DNA from: Hypsibius dujardini
Lineage: Eukaryota; Tardigrada; Eutardigrada; Parachela; Hypsibiidae
DNA length: 64,000 nucleotides
Assembly (NCBI GenBank): GCA_001579985.1
Contig: LRSR01008835.1
Location: 24,986-88,985 of the forward strand
Direction: 5' to 3'
Shown: one piece after another, positions 1-18,849 of the stretch
Position numbering within the stretch: position 1 is the stretch's first letter
Layout of the letters: the number at the start of each line of letters is the position of its first letter
Notes under the pieces: model-generated
What the model saw: the letters and a program-made list of their open reading frames with translations, nothing else
Told to the model about the DNA's origin: nothing
Database searches by the model: none
Program-made: the position numbers and the translations under genes

Positions 1-521
1 ATTTTTAAATTATCTCATAAAAATGAAACAGGGGAAAAGTTGGTTTGCCATGTGAGACTTAGGTAAGTAGATGATCCCTTGCTACAAGTTCTTTAAAGGA
101 GAGTATTTTATGTGGAAAGAGCTGCTAAAGGGAAGGAAGGAAGAAGTAAGTGTCAAAGAGAGAAAAGAGTATTCTGTTGGACGCATCAGCATCAGAATTG
201 TTTATGAATTATTATTGTTTGTCCATCGGATTGTCATTGTGTAATCCGAATCCGGAGTAGGGCTGAGGGGGCGGCGATTCGGAGGCGGAGGTCAACGCCC
301 CAACCGTCAGTGGGAGTCAGCATTTTTGGCACATCATCACTAGTTATTAGATATCCATCTCAATTACTGCAGCAAATGCAAACTGTCCTTCTTTGTTAAA
401 ATGATCCATTTTAAAACGGGAAATTAGCAATCCCCAAGACCTCCTCAAGTTTTCACTCAAGGGACGGCTTGGCGTGTTTTCGATAAAGCATGCAAAATAT
501 AACAAGAGACAACTACGACAA

Positions 522-1673
522 TTACACTCCAAATTTCGCCAGAGAGCGCATCAAGGATTTCTCCACTGCAAAGACCTTTTGATTGACGTTCCTCCTCTCG
601 GCCAAAACACTCTTGGCGTATTCGGTCAATTGAGCCTTTTCCTTCCGCTGCTCATCCTTCTTCATGTTAGCATAATCGAGGTTGGTCTGCATTACCAAGG
701 CCTTGCGACGCTTCGTCTCCGCCTACCAAACCAAAATAAAATACTCCTTCATGAGTTTTAGACAACTACACAATAATGGATAAATAATCATACCATTTGC
801 AGTTCTCGGAAGGCTTGCAAGTTTTGCTGGTCCGCCTGATATTTCAATTGGTCTGCGCGCATTTTGTTATTGTAGATTTGATCCTCCTCTACCCATTTGT
901 TGTGAATGGCCCGGTCTTCGGCCTTGCTGTCTGCTTTCATCTTCTCATGCTTTATTTGCTGGAGTGGAAAGAAAAGAAGAAGGCATTTCACTAACCCCAT
1001 ACAGTTGTTCTTTTTATGAATGTACAACCCAGCGAGGGAGGTTGTCCGGTCACACAAAAAGGGACAACGATTCAGGCGGACAGTCAGCAGACAGACACTC
1101 ATTCATGCCGACATGTACGGCAAGTTTGCCTGCTAGAGACATCCAGTCTGGCAACGAAATGCAGACAATGGAAAACTTCAGGCAGACATTACCAGTTAAG
1201 TATCGTCAGCCAAATCAGGAACAGGTTTTTACCAACTAACTTGTGAATTTACGTCTGCAAGGATGTCCGAAATAACTTGAGCCCGCTTGGTTTTTTCGTC
1301 AGCTAAGCGTCGCTCTTCTGCTTCGGCGTAATCGCTGTGGAACTGATTGGCAGCCTCGATTAACAAGTCTTCCTCCCGCTTTTTGTGCGCAGCCGCAGCC
1401 AAATCCGCAAAGACTTGTCGTCTTGCAACTGCCTCCCTGAAGTGATCATTTATGTTTAAGCTGTCGAGAGGTAGATATCAAAGGTTAGTCCTCATATAGG
1501 CCGGCATACAAGCAAGCAGGTTTGCGGGCAACGGAACATTCAAGGGGACAACCCGACAGGCACATACCGAAATATCCACACAGACCGACAGACAGACAGA
1601 CAGGCAGACAGGCAGACAGGCAGACAGACAGACAGGCAGGCAGCAGGCAGGCAGCAGACAGCAGCAGACAGCA

Positions 1674-1722
<49 letters not shown>

Positions 1723-2444
1723 ACAGACAGACAGACAAACAGTCCAAGAGATTTACCGTTTCTTGTTTTGCTTATGCGCATCAATGTTTTTGATTTGAGT
1801 AATTTTGAATTTTAAATAATTTTTGCGGATGTCCGTCAAATGATCCGTCCTCGCTTGTTCCGCGGCTTTTTCTTCCTCCGTTTCTCTTATCCTCATATCC
1901 AGGTCGGCCTGCAAAGCTCTTTTCCGCTGAAAAGCATCTATTGCTTCCTGATACATTTCCTGATTGATTTCCTCACGAAATTTCTTAACTCGAGCGGCCT
2001 CCTTCCGCACAAATGTAAAGTCAACTCCGCGAAAATGGAAAGCCTTTCGGTTTAACATCTCACATGCTATGTCGCCTTGCCTGTGAGCCTCCCTTATCTT
2101 CTCACGTTTAGCTTCCTCTTCCTGTTCATCTTTTATTTTCGCGTCTTTGTCCCACTCTTTCTGCATTTGAGCATCGCGTTGGTCTTGCCGTTCCTTGACC
2201 ATTTTTGGAAAGGCCGCTTGCTGGTTTCTACATTGCAGAGCGTTGAGGGTATAACGTGCACCCTACAAAAGAAAGTGCACCCGCATCGTCACAGATCTCA
2301 TGCAGTGTCTTGTAAGTCTGTCTGTGTATGCACCAGTCTAATTAACTGATATTCGATTGACTAAATGTCTGACTGTTAGTCTGTTGACAAGTATGCTTAC
2401 ACGTCTGCCTGTCTATTTGTCTGTCTGTCTGTCTGTCTGTCTGC

Positions 2445-2484
<40 letters not shown>

Positions 2485-3583
2485 CGTTTGACTTTCCGTG
2501 GTTGATTTATTGTTTCTGTGCGCTTGAGTGCCTGACCTTGGCCTCTATTGATGAAGTAGTCAACGCTTCAGGTCTAGGCCGAATGGAGCTGGCTGACCAA
2601 AATAGATGCCTCTTTCCGCTAACTCAAAAAAATAGTTCTCTGCAAGAACGTCAGACCATTTGCTATTTCCATCAGGACCTTTCGGAAAACGTCTCTGTGT
2701 GCGGTGTTGGAAATTGTCATTCCTGACATTTCTACGTCGTACCGAGGGTGTGACCGTGCATCACATTAACATTTTAAGGTCGCTAATTTTGCACTCACAT
2801 CAATTTCTCGGATCTCATCCCGTTGATGGAAGTTGAGGTCCTTGGCGCGACTAATCATCTCAAAGGCTTTCTCCGCCTTCCATCTGACCATTTGTTGGTA
2901 GTCGTGGCGGCCTCGATCTGCCAGTTGACTTCGCATCGCTTCACAGTCATCCCGATAGGTGGCCTGAAAAAAATGGTTAAATTCAAACTAATTTTACCAA
3001 TGAGAACTAAAGAGTGATTTTGGAAAATGCAATTGTACAGACATGTGTTTATGCCTGTGTCTTTGCCTGGGTCTGTGTCTGTGTCTGTGTCTGTGTCTGT
3101 GTCTGTGTCTGTGTCTGTGTCTGTGTCTGTGTCTGTGTCTGTGTCTGTGTCTTTGCCTGGCTCTGTGTCTGTGTCGGTGCCTGTGTCTGTGTCTGTGTCT
3201 GTGTCTTTGTGTGTCCGTATCTGTATTGCGTCTGCGTGTTACACGTTTTTACATATTATGTGAAGTACCTTGGTATTAATTATCCACGTACGTTTCAATT
3301 TGTGTGAATCATGAGCCATCTGATCTCGCTCCCCTTCCCGTCTAGGAATTGCAGCCACGCCCATTAGGATTACTTTAGTCGGCTCTGGGCCACGAAACAA
3401 ATCAATTGTGGGGGCATTGGGTCGATGGGTAAAGCCATCCTGTCGTTGTGCCGGCGGCAGTGCCTGATGGCAGACATTCATCCACTGCTGAATGGTTACA
3501 GCCTGCGCCTTGGCTCGATCATCTTCGCTGCGATACTTGATTGAATGAAGCAGCTCAAATGGCCGAACAAACTCACTTTGCAT
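522..3583 (-). CDS. Coiled-coil, probably ciliary/axonemal protein (trichoplein/MNS1-like class)
   Basis: Six exons read on the minus strand: 3583-3269, 2963-2799, 2262-1757, 1436-1253, 958-794 and 722-522 (stop TAA). All junctions are GT-AG, phases agree, and the joined CDS is 1536 nt (511 aa). From about residue 120 onward the protein is almost entirely charged helix rich in K, R, E, Q and A, without a signal peptide or membrane segment. A short non-coiled head of about 100 residues contains several Pro. Length and composition resemble the roughly 500-residue trichohyalin/plectin-homology proteins of the cilium (MNS1, CFAP53, CFAP45, CFAP210), but I cannot pick one. I chose ATG 3583 because no upstream exon is visible in the 400 bp shared with the divergent phosphatase gene. 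Introns carry CTGT and CTGTGT arrays. The gene structure is secure; the ciliary role is inference from family resemblance. Confidence 0.75.
1584..1738. repeat. ACAG/GGCA tetranucleotide array
   Basis: An intronic array in the coiled-coil gene: GACA units on the plus strand passing into GGCA units. Confidence 0.95.
2403..2486. repeat. CTGT tetranucleotide array
   Basis: Lies in the same gene's next intron, but in opposite orientation to the 1584 array. Confidence 0.95.
3050..3215. repeat. CTGTGT hexanucleotide array
   Basis: About 20 units of GTGTCT with occasional TTGCCTGG interruptions, in intron 1 of the coiled-coil gene. All frames stay open across it, giving false ORFs of alternating residues. 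Confidence 0.95.
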
Positions 3584-3980
3584 TCCTTCCAAGCATATAT
3601 ATTAAAAAGCTTACTTAATTACTATTTATTTGCTTATATATAGTGAAAGAAATTAAAGTGGATCACTTCAAAAAATGGATCTGGAAATCGTAAATTTTTA
3701 GAGTCATCTCTGTAAAATGACAAGATATTTCTCTACTTGAGTGAAATGCGTTACCATAGTTTCAGGCAAGATATGCAGGGTGAGACACGTGGGACACAGA
3801 ACAGTTCCAAGTGTGCACCACGTGGTTAGTAAAGCAGGCAGACAATTGTCAAGACTTGGCGCGTCTGTCGGCATGATATTTTTAGCGTCAGTCATCAGTC
3901 ACTTCACGAGAACTTATATATTTCTTCCGCCGCATCTAAAGTTTCTTTCAAATTTTGGCCGGTCATTTGTGTTTGTCTGT
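3584..3980. promoter_or_regulatory. Putative bidirectional promoter region
   Basis: This 397-bp stretch separates the start codons of the divergent coiled-coil gene (-) and the PHOSPHO-like gene (+). No coding exon of either gene is seen in it. It should hold both 5' UTRs and the core promoters; I did not find a clear TATA box at a diagnostic distance. Confidence 0.4.
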
Positions 3981-5184
3981 ATGAAAATGGCGGTTAAACA
4001 TGGGTCCACAGCGAAACGAACCTTGCTTGCCTTTGATTTTGATCACACAATTTGTGAGGAGAATACGGACATTTTTGTGCTGCGTTTGTTGGAAGGGAAA
4101 GAGCTACCGGAGGAGATATTAGTGCTGAGGAAAACCGCGGGATGGACCAAATATATGCAAGCCATTTTTGAGTTCTTACACGACCAGGGAATCGGTGGTG
4201 ACGCCATCAGGGCACATATGCAAAGGGCTCCTCTTGTTTCCGGTAACCACTTTTTACATTATCACTCAACGCACACTTGCTTGATTTCATGAATGGAACC
4301 ACCGACTAGCATCTTTATTTATCTAATTTCTGACTAGATACACATTGCTTGATTGATTGAATTTTAGAAAGTAAAATTGTTTGCCGCAATAGACAGACGC
4401 GGCTAAAACACAAACACAAACATGAACACAAACGCACAGACACAAAGACACGGACATACATACAGACACATATGCAGACACAGACACAGACACAGACAGA
4501 CACAGATACAGACACAGACACAGACACAGACACAAACACAGACACAGACACAGGCACAGAGCCAGGCAAAGACACAAACACAGACACAGACACAGACACA
4601 GGCATAGATACAGACATCGACACAGCCCTAAACACAGAGATTTGTTACTCATTGGAGTGCCCATTACTGGCTGCAGTTATTCCTCAGCATATCTTTTTTT
4701 CATTTCTGCAGGCATGGTGGAATTTTTCCAGCACATCCGTCTGAACCGGGACACCTACGACTGTATCATCATCTCCGACTCGAACAGCCTTTTCATCTGG
4801 TACATCCTCCATTACTGTCGGCTGGAAGATATCTTCCCCTCCAACTCGGTCTATACAAACCCTGCCCGGCTAGATGAAGACGACTGTTTGCGAATCGAAT
4901 ACCACCACCAAAATAGCACCTGCAGGATGAGCGCAGACAACCTCTGCAAGGGCAGGGTCTTGGAGGAGCACATGGACCGATTTCACACCCAACACAGTCA
5001 GCACTACCAAAGCATTGTCTTTTTCGGCGATGGCATGAACGACTACTGTCCGAGTACTCGATTAGGCACGGCCGACTTCGTCGCTGCTCGGAGGGGATAC
5101 AAACTCATAGAAAAAATTAACCAAGACCCAGCGAAAGTGAGTATCTGCCGGCCCTCTGGAATGTCTGTACCTTCTTACTGTCTG

Positions 5185-5269
<85 letters not shown>

Positions 5270-5405
5270 TTGTCCTTTTTCCATATACTGAAGCCATTGC
5301 CTGACTGGTATGTCTATATTTTCAAAGGTTAAGGCAGGCATTGTGCCCTGGACAGACGGAAAGGATCTCTTGAATTTTATTCATAATTTCGAAAAGAGTC
5401 TCTAA
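3981..5405 (+). CDS. PHOSPHO1/2-like HAD-superfamily phosphatase
   Basis: Three exons: 3981-4242, 4712-5136 and 5328-5405; 765 nt, 254 aa, close to the 240-270 residues usual for PHOSPHO1/PHOSPHO2. HAD motif I is DFDHT (nucleophile Asp and acid/base Asp) about 15 residues from the start. The C-terminal Mg-binding motif GDGMND is in exon 2, and a SDSN segment typical of this family follows the TM-less cap region. Known family members are Mg-dependent cytosolic phosphatases acting on phosphoethanolamine/phosphocholine (PHOSPHO1) or pyridoxal 5'-phosphate (PHOSPHO2); the sequence does not tell which substrate applies. Two ATGs lie six bases apart at the start; the first is used here. Intron 1 carries an ACACAG array and intron 2 a CTGT/CTGC array. 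Its stop lies only 87 bp from the stop of the convergent SPG7 gene. Confidence 0.9.
4466..4610. repeat. ACACAG hexanucleotide array
   Basis: Lies in intron 1 of the PHOSPHO-like gene. Confidence 0.95.
5178..5275. repeat. CTGT then CTGC tetranucleotide array
   Basis: Fills most of intron 2 of the PHOSPHO-like gene. Units switch from CTGT to CCTG in one step. Confidence 0.95.
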
Positions 5406-5492
5406 AAGTGGTAAAACCACACACCAAAGAAACCGGGTGACATGATACTCTTTGACTGTGCTAACGGGCAGCTTCGTCCATTTCTACAAGTT

Positions 5493-10182
<4,690 letters not shown>

Positions 10183-10292
10183 TTTATTTTCACAAAGGAC
10201 AAAATGCCCATAACACTTACAATGTTTACATCAACACAAACCTCCAATATACAAGCAAAATGTTTTCTTCCCCCCCCCCGTCCCCGCTGCGT

Positions 10293-10315
10293 GGGGGAAG
10301 GGGGCGGGGCAAGGG
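10293..10315 (+). promoter_or_regulatory. G-quadruplex motif upstream of SPG7
   Basis: Four G-runs (5, 5, 4 and 3 G) separated by loops of 2, 1 and 3 bases lie about 110 bp upstream of the SPG7 start codon, on the strand opposite the coding strand. A ten-C run just before it (10270-10279) could instead pair with the G-runs as a hairpin. This is a sequence pattern only; any promoter role is inferred from position. Confidence 0.45.
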
Positions 10316-10552
10316 TGCGTGTTTAAATTTTGTTTATTGTCCATCTGCCTGCCTGTCAATCAATCAATCTGTCCGTCTGCTAGTCAGTACGCATGCATGT
10401 ATGTCTTTAAGTGTGTAGGGTCTGTCTGTCTGTCGGCTTAGGCTACACATCTCCTTGACCCTTCTTGTCCCCTTCCACTTTGGTTGTTTTTTCAATGTTG
10501 ACCGTTGTCTTCCCTTACTTGATAAATTGAAAAATGTTTTTTTTAGAGTAGC

Positions 10553-10852
10553 ACATCTGGAGGTGGCCTTCTAGGAAGCTCTACCTTGCCAATACCGTAT
10601 TCTCTTGGTTTGCATATTTTGGATCAATATCATCCGTCCTTGGAATCTGAGCTCTTGAAATGGGATTTTGAGTTGTCGAAGCGAGCATGGCAGCTGGAGG
10701 AGGCCCTCTGCCGTCATCTTGCTCTTAACAATGTTTTCTCTGTGACCTGTCTCTTCGGTTGTTCGTGGAATATTTTACCAATCATCCAATATTGTGACTG
10801 TTCAATCGCCTCCACTTCGCTGGAATATATTTTTCTTGCGCGGTTCTTATAA
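10553..10852 (+). other. Unassigned open stretch with acceptor-like 5' edge
   Basis: A pyrimidine tract ending TTTTTTAG precedes an open frame of about 100 codons that stops at 10850-10852, just short of the opposite-strand cholinesterase stop codon at 10875. The first 60 residues look protein-like (Trp, Leu, Glu rich, low in Cys), but I recognise no family and could not find an upstream exon with a start codon. It could be a small plus-strand gene, a lone exon, or chance within the cholinesterase 3' UTR. Confidence 0.2.
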
Positions 10853-10874
10853 AATGAACCTTTCTGGATAATAA

Positions 10875-14529
<3,655 letters not shown>

Positions 14530-16336
14530 GCTGATTAAGTCAAGTAACAACAAGAGAAGGTTTCGTATCGGGAGATTGATAACCGGCACTGCAGAAGACC
14601 TGGACTCCATCGATGGTCGATGCAAACCAAATGGGTAAAAAGGGTAGACAGACAGACCACAAAATGTGAGATGTGTTGCCGCGGGGGACTTTATTGCCTA
14701 ATAAGATGGCCAGAACGAAAGCAAGAAAGTAGTTAACAGTATCGAACAAACAAACCAAGGCAGAGAACGACCAGACTGAGAGCCTGCTTATCAGAGACGT
14801 CAAAGAACGCCGTAACATGAGGGCAATCCCGGTGGTTCTTGCACCAGTAGTGCAATGAAAAGTGATCGTAGTGCGACCCAGGAATTTGGATTATTGTAAC
14901 TTCATTGCATTTCCCACACTAAATCCAGCCGGACATAAATCATCTCGTTCGATGTTCTCCTTTTCGACTTCTTCGGCGATAATTTAGTGTCATTTATCTC
15001 AAGACGATCCAGTCCACGGCAAAATCTCACCAGTACCTTCAAGTTGTTGGGGCTTAGCCATGAGGAAGAAAAAGATGAGCTGTTTGTTGAGCTTAAACTG
15101 TAGATGATCCCCATCCACAACAATCTCCCGAATGTGCAATCTCCTGGCTGGCTGCTTCGAATATACACACGTGGCGAAAACTTTGCGCTAACCGAGTCAA
15201 GCGCTTTAACTCGACAGCCATGTACAACAGCCGTGCAACGAGTGTAGCGGCATAACTCGGTTAGCGCAAGGTGTTTGTCACGTTTGTACATGCCGTACCA
15301 CGGGTACACCAATCTACGAGGGGCGTCACTGAAGCTGCGGGGTGTAATGAAGATGCTCAATTTTCCAGATCAATCCTTCCAACCCGAAATTCACGAAAGT
15401 ATCTCCAGACGGTTGCAATAGATGGAGCCAAGTCTCCAAAAGTTACTTTCAAACTGTTAAAACATTCAAGAGGGGATCGATGATTTTTAAAATTATTGAA
15501 GGCGCACTTCGGAGAGCTTTTTTATCACGATGCATGATCAATCGATTGATTGTTTACGTTTTTACAAGTGAGCTTTGCTGCAGCGTTTGCCCATTGGTCA
15601 GTTGTTGGCCAACCTAACTGGAACTTTTATTTCCTATTCACAATACCTTACAGGTTCCGAATAAGATTTCGGATATTTAATATTTCGTTGCCCATTATTT
15701 TTTTAAAAATGGACTTTCAATCATTTCAGCATGCCCCTCATATCAGTGCGTCAACATTTGATTTTTGGATTTGTTTACTACCTACTTCAAATGCGTTTTT
15801 CTCGAAACCTAATCCAATGGGATGACGACCCGTTTTTAGCAGCCCCTCATTTAATAACCTCGCAGTATGCATGGATACCTCTAGCTAGAGTCCTATATAA
15901 AGTATATATAGGAATACATAATTACATGTAAAGATGATGGTCTTCTAGTACAATATCTATCAATCCTGAATCTCCCGATCGCTTTCGATGCGATCCACCC
16001 TGTGTCTCACAACAGATACAACCAACGCGAGACAATGCACACGCGGAACCGTCCTGGCTTGTTACAGTGGTTGCACGCTAATCCCTCGCAACTGACATTC
16101 CTTAAAAATAAACCTCTTTTTTGCACCTTCTTTCACATGTGGACGTTGCAAAAGGAAAGATTGCGGACAAAACCCCCCGGAAAGAATAAGATTTTTGTCA
16201 TTTTGCAAAGAGAACAACGCGAAGAGTATATATGTACATCTCAGTCTTGGGATGAAACCGGTTCAAGGGAATCTTCCGCTTTTTTGGCATTAGCAGTGAT
16301 GCATAGAAAAAGAGAAAGAAATGGATGGATACAAGA
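14530..16336. other. Intergenic region between cholinesterase and CREBZF-like gene
   Basis: About 1.8 kb without a supported gene. It contains the cholinesterase 5' flank, an imperfect inverted repeat at 15155-15300, and the CREBZF-like 3' flank. A minus-strand open frame at 14902-15360 (152 codons) overlaps the inverted repeat and has no recognisable domain or splice partners. Confidence 0.4.
15155..15300. repeat. Imperfect inverted repeat / foldback element
   Basis: TTGCGCTAACCGAGT at 15183-15197 is perfectly complementary to ACTCGGTTAGCGCAA at 15255-15269. Similarity continues imperfectly outward (a CACGT-containing block near 15168 against ACGTTTGTA near 15282) and inward (CGCTTTAACTCG against CGAGTGTAGCGG). 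The whole could fold into a long hairpin with a loop of about 20 bases. It may be a degenerate MITE; no target-site duplication was made out. Confidence 0.5.
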
Positions 16337-18725
16337 CTAATTGGTGTTAGTCGCCTCCGACGAGCAGTGCGAACACAGGTGCAGTGTCATCTTGCTTCCG
16401 TTGATGTGAAAACAGACTCCGCCAATGTCCGCCTTGCTTTCGTCCGCACTGACGTGGGCATCGGTGGTGGTGGCGCCCGAGCCGGAAATGTGTCTTAGCA
16501 TGCTGCGCGAGTCCAGCTGCAGCTTCTGTCCGGCATCCGCGAAAAAGGGCGCCTTCTTGAGATACTCCAGTAGTTGGACCGTGGTCTGCTGGCTCCGCAC
16601 CAGGCTCCGTAGGTAGAGCGCATCCTCTCGCAGCTTCTCCACCTGTAGGGTCAAAACAATTTCAACCACCTTTCTTCTAAAATTACAATCCTCTAACTGA
16701 AACCGCTGAACGTACCTGTGACTGTGAGGCCGCAGTGGCTCGTTCGAGATTCTCCGCCTCGGCTTTGAGCATCTCGCACTCCTGGATGAGTTGTTCCTCG
16801 CGGACCTTCTTCTTCTGACGGAGTTCGCGAGCGGCCACCGCGGGAGCACTCATAGAGACATCGCGTCGTTGGCGTTTGGCCGGTTCACCCGCGCTGGCAA
16901 AAGTGACGGTAGCGATACGTGGCAACACAGGCAGACCTCCGACGCCGGGGATGCTGTGCACGGAGGATGATCCATCGGTGGGCGTGTCTGAGATGAAACT
17001 GCTCATGCTCTCCGTTTCATCGTCCTTCTCTTCCTCGTCGTCGTCGTCGTCGGAGGGACGCTTTTGGCGTTCCACGAGTGGGCGGGATGCAGGGAGGTCG
17101 TTCCTGTGCGTGAGCTTGCGTGATGGGATGGGACGGCGTTGTGAGGTGCGTACTGCAAAGACAAGGTCACATTTACGTCTTTCAGACATGATAGTCATCG
17201 ATCTAAAGGAATTTAAAATTCTCTGTCGCAGTTTCAGTTGGGATTAGGCTGACAGTGGCAGCGAGGATAGACATAGAAACAGCCAGATCACAACATGTAG
17301 GGTATTGGTACCCAGACAGGTACAAAGAATGCAGACAAGGCAATGTGAACATCACACACGCAAACATCGATGCAGACAGATCAAGCAAGGCAGGCAGGCA
17401 CAAAACAACAAGACACATCGTCAAGCAACCACCAAACACAGAAATCAGGTGACAAGGCAGCATACGATAGGGGAAAAAGTAGCCATATGATGGATACAGA
17501 AAACAGCGCAAGCAGGAAGACAGACAAATTAAAATGAAGGCACGGAAGTAGTCGGAACGCCAAAGAGCAATACGTTCGGAGACAGAGTTGCAGGATAGAA
17601 CAAACGACAAACAATCTGTACATGAAAAGCAGTCTACATGTTAATGTCTGTCTGTCTGACTGACTGATTGCATGTCTGGTTGAACAACAACAACAACACC
17701 GGTCAGGCAGATAGACAGCCACGTAGAAGGACTTGATTTAAGTCAAATAATCAATCAATCAATCAACACTTCAACATGGCAATCAATGAAAAGGAAGATG
17801 GAAGTGCACTGTCACACAAACTAGTGCACAGCAGGTGCGCAGGTCCGTCTCGTCTCGCGTTATGCTCTTCAACACGGTCATCAACAAGGCAGGTGCGTAG
17901 AAGCTGTGCTCATCATCCCCTCCAAAGGCATCATCATTCTCGTCTCATCTCATCAACGAAGGACGGACCCCATTCCTCCCGCCTAAAAGACATCTGCAAA
18001 AAGGCCTTCACAAAACCAGCCGACCGCACAAGCAAACCCCCAAACTGCGACAGAAAATCCTATCCGATTGCTTTAAGCCAAGGGCAAAGACACCTACCTT
18101 GTGGAGGAGCAACCGAAGCGGTGGTGAGGCCTCCTCGCAACTCCTTCTCCTCTACATTCAAGACGGCGGGACTGTACGGCTCCTGTTTGATCAACATCTC
18201 CTTGGCCGGTAGAATGGGCGTGTGGGTATAGTCAGCCGGTCCGGGGGAGCGCTGGGAGCTCGCCAACAGATAGGAGGGAAAGAGTGCTGCATCGCTGCTC
18301 TCGGGATTTAAACTGCTCCAATGGCCTCCCCCATTGACATCATACTCATAATCGTAAGCATCTACCTGACCAGCAACCATCTCATCCCCGCCTAGAGGAC
18401 TCAAGCAAGCCAACACATCACCTTCTTGATGGACTTGTTCCTCTCCCACCGATCCCAAAAAGGGATCGGCGGTGAGCAAGTATTCATTGCTCCACAAGTA
18501 GTTACCGGCTTTTCCCCCTCCAACGCCTCCAACGCCTCCTTCCATGGCGGTGTAGTCGGGCACGGCGCCAAACACATCGTCAAAGGTGGTCTGATGGAGT
18601 TGTTGAGGATTGTTGATGAGGCCCAAGGACGTGGGAGAGACGTCTTCGTTCTGATCATCATACCACATGGACTTTAGCAAGGCCATGCCCTCCGCAAACT
18701 CCTCTTCACTACTACACATCATCAT
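16337..18725 (-). CDS. CREBZF: CREBZF/Zhangfei-like bZIP transcription regulator
   Basis: Three exons: 18725-18098, 17152-16716 and 16642-16337; 1371 nt, 456 aa. The first exon encodes an acidic, Gly/Ser/Pro-rich N-terminal region with activation-domain character. Exon 2 carries an acidic run, a basic segment (KRQRRDVSMSAPAVAARELR) and the start of the leucine zipper, which continues in exon 3. After the zipper comes the signature C-terminal block GGVCFHI...HLCSHCSSEA, which matches the CREBZF family tail and is what identifies it. The position of the usual DNA-contact Asn in the basic region is Pro; lack of that Asn is, as I recall, a known feature of Zhangfei proteins, which act as partners or cofactors of other bZIPs in stress responses and sterol/lipid control. 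The start is the first of three consecutive ATGs, overlapping the stop of an upstream ORF. The paralogue could alternatively be an XBP1/ATF4-type bZIP, but the C-terminal block argues against that. Confidence 0.85.
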
Positions 18726-18799
18726 GATATACTCACCTCCAACAAGGCCTGGGACGAGACCAGCCACCGAGCGGAAGAGTATTCGGACGAATTCACCAT
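18722..18799 (-). promoter_or_regulatory. Upstream ORF whose TGA overlaps the CREBZF-like start (ATGA)
   Basis: A 25-codon open frame begins at ATG 18799 and ends at TGA 18724-18722, overlapping the first ATG of the main frame (18725-18723) as ATGATG. There is an acceptor-like TTTTCAG just upstream (about 18848-18842), so the uORF would lie in the same 5' exon. Overlap of this kind suits termination-reinitiation or stress-responsive start choice, as in other bZIP mRNAs; the regulation is inferred. Confidence 0.55.
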
Positions 18800-18849
18800 G
18801 TGAGACGGCAAATCGCCAGTCAGCAATAAGGAATCAACACACACCTGAA

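Noticed and set aside
1478-1815. Long open frames of CLPVCLS/DRQTDRQ type, here and at every CTGT array
   Set aside because: Tetra- and hexanucleotide arrays contain no stop in any frame; these are intronic repeats, not proteins.
14902-15360. 152-codon minus-strand ORF
   Set aside because: Overlaps the imperfect inverted repeat, and I see no family, start context or exon partners.
17203-17722. Two overlapping minus-strand ORFs rich in Leu and Cys in a CREBZF-like intron
   Set aside because: They lie wholly inside the intron between phase-matched exons and resemble other repeat-derived frames.
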